In this document: positions 7,013 to 8,469 of the stretch, one piece after another
How positions within the stretch are numbered: position 1 is the first letter of the stretch
How the letters are laid out: each line of letters opens with the position of its first letter
NCBI GenBank assembly: GCA_026994735.1
Contig: JALWQD010000060.1
Location: 1-8,469, forward strand
DNA: 8,469 nucleotides
DNA from: Gammaproteobacteria bacterium
Lineage (GTDB): Bacteria > Pseudomonadota > Gammaproteobacteria > SZUA-140
Direction of reading: 5' to 3'
The notes under the pieces: model-generated
What the model was told of the DNA's origin: nothing
What the model saw: the letters and a program-made list of their open reading frames with translations, nothing else
Databases searched by the model: none
Translations under genes and position numbers: made by a program

Positions 7013-7029
7013 ATTGACGCTATTGACGC
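7013..7029. repeat. 9-nt tandem repeat in the hfq leader
   Basis: The octamer ATTGACGC occurs at 7013-7020 and 7022-7029, giving a period of nine bases on the plus strand (GCGTCAAT twice on the hfq strand). It ends six bases upstream of the hfq Shine-Dalgarno. The function is unknown; it could be a protein-binding site or chance. Confidence 0.6.
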
Positions 7030-7030
7030 C

Positions 7031-7055
7031 AAAAACCTAAACCGGCAACAGCCGG
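7031..7055 (-). terminator. GC hairpin with T-rich tail in the hfq leader (candidate attenuator)
   Basis: On the hfq strand CCGGC (7055-7051) and GCCGG (7046-7042) form a five-pair all-GC stem around a TGTT loop. It is followed by TTTAGGTTTTT (7041-7031). The shape is that of a weak intrinsic terminator, with the T tract broken by AGG. It lies about 40 bases before the hfq start, downstream of the only promoter-like sequence I see in the gap, so it would act inside the hfq leader if transcription starts further up. Confidence 0.4.
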
Positions 7056-7064
7056 CCCTCCCCA

Positions 7065-7073
7065 ATTATTATT
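7065..7073 (-). promoter_or_regulatory. (AAT)3 motif in the hfq leader, possible Hfq distal-face site
   Basis: The hfq strand reads AATAATAAT here, three tandem copies of the A-R-N triplet bound by the distal face of Hfq. E. coli Hfq represses its own translation by binding its 5' leader, so this could be an autoregulatory contact. Three triplets can arise by chance in an A/T-rich patch, so this is suggestive only. Confidence 0.25.
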
Positions 7074-7103
7074 TGAAGGCAAAGATATCACCTTCCTGAC
7101 CGG

Positions 7104-7132
7104 GCTGCACAGATACCCTCCCTTGCTGCAAA
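7104..7132 (-). repeat. Imperfect 29-nt direct repeat, copy B (hfq leader)
   Basis: Copy B of an element in the miaA-hfq gap. On the minus strand it begins TTTGCAGCAAGGGAGGG and ends GTGCAGC. It matches copy A (7206-7234) at 20 of 29 positions without gaps; the first eight bases are identical and both have GAGGG at the same offset and TGCAG near the end. One single-base gap improves the alignment further. The copies are 102 bases apart and in the same orientation. Confidence 0.6.
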
Positions 7133-7140
7133 AACCGCCT

Positions 7141-7158
7141 GAAATACCCGGAAATACC
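7141..7158 (-). repeat. Short 8-nt direct repeat GGTATTTC
   Basis: GGTATTTC occurs twice on the minus strand (7158-7151 and 7148-7141), two bases apart, giving a ten-base period close to one helical turn. This could be a protein-binding site upstream of hfq or chance. It lies between the two 29-nt repeat copies. Confidence 0.5.
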
Positions 7159-7205
7159 TACTGCCGTCCCTTAAACATCACATCACTTATTCAGAAGCCG
7201 ACAAA

Positions 7206-7234
7206 CCTGCAAAATATCCCTCACCCGCTGCAAA
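7206..7234 (-). repeat. Imperfect 29-nt direct repeat, copy A (hfq leader)
   Basis: Copy A of the repeated element, nearer to miaA. On the minus strand it begins TTTGCAGCGGGTGAGGG and ends TTTTGCAGG. It shares the leading TTTGCAGC, an in-register GAGGG and a trailing TGCAG with copy B. The element lies wholly between the miaA stop and the hfq start and does not encode a recognisable peptide. Confidence 0.6.
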
Positions 7235-7238
7235 CGGG

Positions 7239-7267
7239 AGTATTGCAAGCAAATAACAGCCATTCAA
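7239..7267 (-). promoter_or_regulatory. Weak candidate sigma-70 promoter for hfq
   Basis: TTGAAT (7262-7267) and AATACT (7239-7244) are separated by 17 bases on the minus strand; each matches consensus at four of six positions. It lies about 15-45 bases past the miaA stop and would give a leader of roughly 240 nt before hfq. Promoters for hfq inside the upstream miaA gene, as known in E. coli, cannot be excluded. Confidence 0.25.
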
Positions 7268-7273
7268 CATGGC
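7259..7273 (-). terminator. Weak candidate terminator after miaA
   Basis: GCCAT (7273-7269) and ATGGC (7263-7259) form a five-pair stem with loop GTTGA, starting ten bases after the miaA stop. The following bases TGTTATTT are T-rich but interrupted. The stem is short, so any termination would be partial. It overlaps the candidate hfq promoter, and only one of the two may be real. Confidence 0.25.
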
Positions 7274-7282
7274 CCTGACAAA

Positions 7283-8260
7283 TTATATGGAGGCGTTATG
7301 AAGTGTTTTCAACACTTCGTTGAGGAGGTCTTTTTTCGTTGCTTCAAAACAATGGCTATATTTTTCTCGCCGCAACCAGGTCAACTGGCGTTTTGCCAAT
7401 TGACGTGTGGCTACAAGCGCTTTTTCACAGGCTTCGGCATAACCGTATTCGCCTTCCAAAAAAGCCCAAAGCTGGCGATAACCTACCGCTCGCATCGATG
7501 AACATTGTGCCGTCAGTTGAGGGCGTTTGTGCAGCATTTCAACTTCGTTCAAAAAACCCTCCTCAAGCATTGAATGAAGCCGCAGTGCAATCCGCTCATG
7601 CAGAGCCTGGCGCTCTGAAAATCCTAGCGCACAACGAATCGCCCGCCACGGAAAGGGACGACCCGCTTGTTGCTGCAATTCACTCAGTGCCGTGCCCGTC
7701 AACCTATAGACCTCCAACGCCCGCTGAATTCTCTGCGGATCGTTTTGATGGATGCGCTGCCCAGACAGCGGATCAATACGTGCCAGACGGTCATGCATCG
7801 CCGGCCACCCCAGACGCACCGCTTCCTGTTCGATATCTGCCCGCACTTCCGCATCGGCTCCGGGCAATGGTGACAAACCATGCTCAAGGGCACGAAAATA
7901 GAGCATCGTCCCGCCCGTTAACAAGGGTATCCGGCCTTGCGCCCTGACGTTATCCATAGCGGCCAGGGCATCCGTACAAAAATCAGCTGCGGAATACGAT
8001 TGATGCGGCTCACGAATATCAATTAAGTAATGCGGAACGCGGGCCAAAACCTCGGCCCCAGGCTTGGCTGTGCCAATATCCATCCCCCGATATACCAAGG
8101 CAGAGTCAACACTGATAATACTGACATCGAAATATTCACTGATAGCAACAGCAAGGTCCGTCTTGCCGCTGGCCGTAGGTCCGGCAAGAAAAATTGCCGC
8201 CGGCCTTGGATCAATCATTGGCAATAGGCGACCATTGTCGTTGCTCGCCTCCATGGCCAT
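7283..8260 (-). CDS. miaA: tRNA dimethylallyltransferase
   Basis: MiaA transfers a dimethylallyl group from DMAPP to N6 of adenosine 37 in tRNAs that read UNN codons, giving i6A37, which MiaB can then convert to ms2i6A. The product is 325 residues (E. coli 316). The P-loop GPTASGKT is at 27-34. SVDSALVYRGMDIGTAKP (50-67) carries the catalytic Asp52 and the tRNA-binding loop. LTGGTMLYF (114-122) carries Thr118, and QNDPQRIQRALEVYRLTG and VGYRQLWAFLEGE are further family signatures. ATRQLAKRQLTWLR near the end is typical of the C-terminal part. The start is uncertain: ATG at 8260, 8254 and 8218 are all in frame before the P-loop, and none has a clear Shine-Dalgarno. In E. coli mutL precedes miaA; here it does not, and a divergent rhodanese gene lies upstream. 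Confidence 0.97.
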   Translation of the reverse strand: MAMEASNDNGRLLPMIDPRPAAIFLAGPTASGKTDLAVAISEYFDVSIISVDSALVYRGMDIGTAKPGAEVLARVPHYLIDIREPHQSYSAADFCTDALAAMDNVRAQGRIPLLTGGTMLYFRALEHGLSPLPGADAEVRADIEQEAVRLGWPAMHDRLARIDPLSGQRIHQNDPQRIQRALEVYRLTGTALSELQQQAGRPFPWRAIRCALGFSERQALHERIALRLHSMLEEGFLNEVEMLHKRPQLTAQCSSMRAVGYRQLWAFLEGEYGYAEACEKALVATRQLAKRQLTWLRREKYSHCFEATKKDLLNEVLKTLHNASI

Positions 8261-8288
8261 AATGATGGTCTACTGGCCCACAAATGAA

Positions 8289-8316
8289 TTGACATATCAT
8301 AATATTATTATATGAT
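8289..8316 (+). promoter_or_regulatory. Near-consensus sigma-70 promoter for the rhodanese gene
   Basis: A perfect TTGACA -35 box (8289-8294) stands 16 bases from TATGAT (8311-8316), a five-of-six -10 box, on the plus strand. Transcription would start near 8323 and give a leader of about 50 nt before the ATG at 8373. On the other strand the same AT-rich stretch contains a perfect TATAAT (8307-8312) that could serve miaA, but I see no -35 box at the right distance for it. Confidence 0.7.
8296..8316. repeat. AT-rich inverted repeat overlapping the promoter
   Basis: The arms ATCATA (8296-8301) and TATGAT (8311-8316) are perfect inverted copies around nine bases, with an internal palindrome TAATATTA. 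The right arm is the -10 box itself and the rest fills the spacer, which is a typical operator position. Low sequence complexity makes chance symmetry likely enough to be cautious. Confidence 0.4.
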
Positions 8317-8342
8317 GGCCGAATAAGAAAGGGTGCCCACAG

Positions 8343-8351
8343 CCCCCCCCC
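8343..8351 (+). repeat. Run of nine C in the rhodanese gene leader
   Basis: Nine consecutive C bases lie about 22 bases before the rhodanese start codon and just downstream of the predicted transcription start. Such mononucleotide tracts are prone to slippage. Being in the leader, length change could alter mRNA folding or initiation but not reading frame. Confidence 0.8.
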
Positions 8352-8372
8352 ATTTGATGATGGATATGAATC

Positions 8373-8469
8373 ATGAAAGTGAGTGTACATGAACTCAGAA
8401 AACGACTTAAAGACGGTGAGAGCATCCGCCTCATCGATGTCCGCAGTCGTGCTGAATTTGAAATGGAGC
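8373..8469 (+). CDS. Rhodanese-domain protein, N-terminal end (partial)
   Basis: The frame opens with MKVSVHELRKRLKDGE and continues SIRLIDVRSRAEFEME to the window edge, 32 full codons. The LIDVRSRAEFE stretch is the first signature of rhodanese (sulfurtransferase) domains, with the Asp-Val-Arg and Glu-Phe pair that precede the H-I-P-G motif. The catalytic Cys loop lies beyond the window, so activity and any fused domain cannot be judged. The ATG has only a weak GGAT-type Shine-Dalgarno; an ATG at 8360 runs into a stop within a few codons. The gene is divergent from miaA and has its own strong promoter. Confidence 0.8.
   Translation, partial: MKVSVHELRKRLKDGESIRLIDVRSRAEFEME

Noticed and set aside
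6994..7065. N-terminal extension of Hfq to 7065
   Set aside because: The added 24 residues would be translated from the hairpin and repeat region, and the MAKGQTLQDP start has a good Shine-Dalgarno.
7339..7947. 202-residue plus-strand open frame antisense to miaA
   Set aside because: It lies wholly inside miaA on the opposite strand, has no recognisable domain, and its composition (Pro, Ala, Arg and His rich) is that of a shadow frame.
1..8469. CRISPR array, transposon, tRNA or phage-like content
   Set aside because: No regularly spaced repeats, terminal inverted repeats, transposase motifs or tRNA-like folds were seen; nearly all sequence is covered by conserved housekeeping genes.

Overview
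The window reads as a chromosomal housekeeping segment of a gammaproteobacterium with roughly balanced base composition. The gene order miaA-hfq-hflX-hflK-hflC-DUF2065-hisZ-purA, all on the minus strand from right to left, is the classical gammaproteobacterial hfl/purA cluster. Having hisZ between the DUF2065 gene and purA points away from Enterobacterales, which lack HisZ, and towards lineages that use a short-form HisG with HisZ, such as Pseudomonas-like or sulfur- and methane-oxidiser-like groups. The species cannot be named from the sequence alone.

Layout from left to right: (1) the last 33 codons of a plus-strand Pam18-like J-domain protein (to 103), convergent with purA; the 41-bp gap shows no clear terminator. 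(2) Minus-strand purA (145-1440), hisZ (1476-2687), a DUF2065 membrane protein (2857-3054), hflC (3084-3956) and hflK (3956-5206). HflK and HflC are translationally coupled through a one-base TAATG overlap. (3) A 184-bp gap holding a candidate promoter for hflKC and the genes after it. (4) hflX (5391-6716, TTG start) and hfq (6745-6993). (5) A 289-bp hfq leader (6994-7282) with no gene but several layers of structure: a duplicated 29-nt element, a GC hairpin with a following T-rich stretch, a 9-nt tandem repeat, an (AAT)3 motif and a GGA-containing Shine-Dalgarno. (6) miaA (7283-8260). (7) A divergent intergenic region with a near-consensus sigma-70 promoter, an AT-rich inverted repeat and a run of nine C. 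(8) The start of a plus-strand rhodanese-domain gene cut by the window edge.

Functionally the block joins RNA metabolism (MiaA for tRNA i6A37, Hfq as sRNA chaperone, HflX as ribosome-splitting GTPase), membrane proteolysis control (the HflK/HflC cage around FtsH), and two biosynthetic functions at the distal end: HisZ for the first step of histidine synthesis and PurA for IMP to adenylosuccinate. No mobile element, CRISPR array, tRNA or rRNA gene was seen. I find no undescribed multi-gene system. The most interesting unexplained sequence is the hfq leader.
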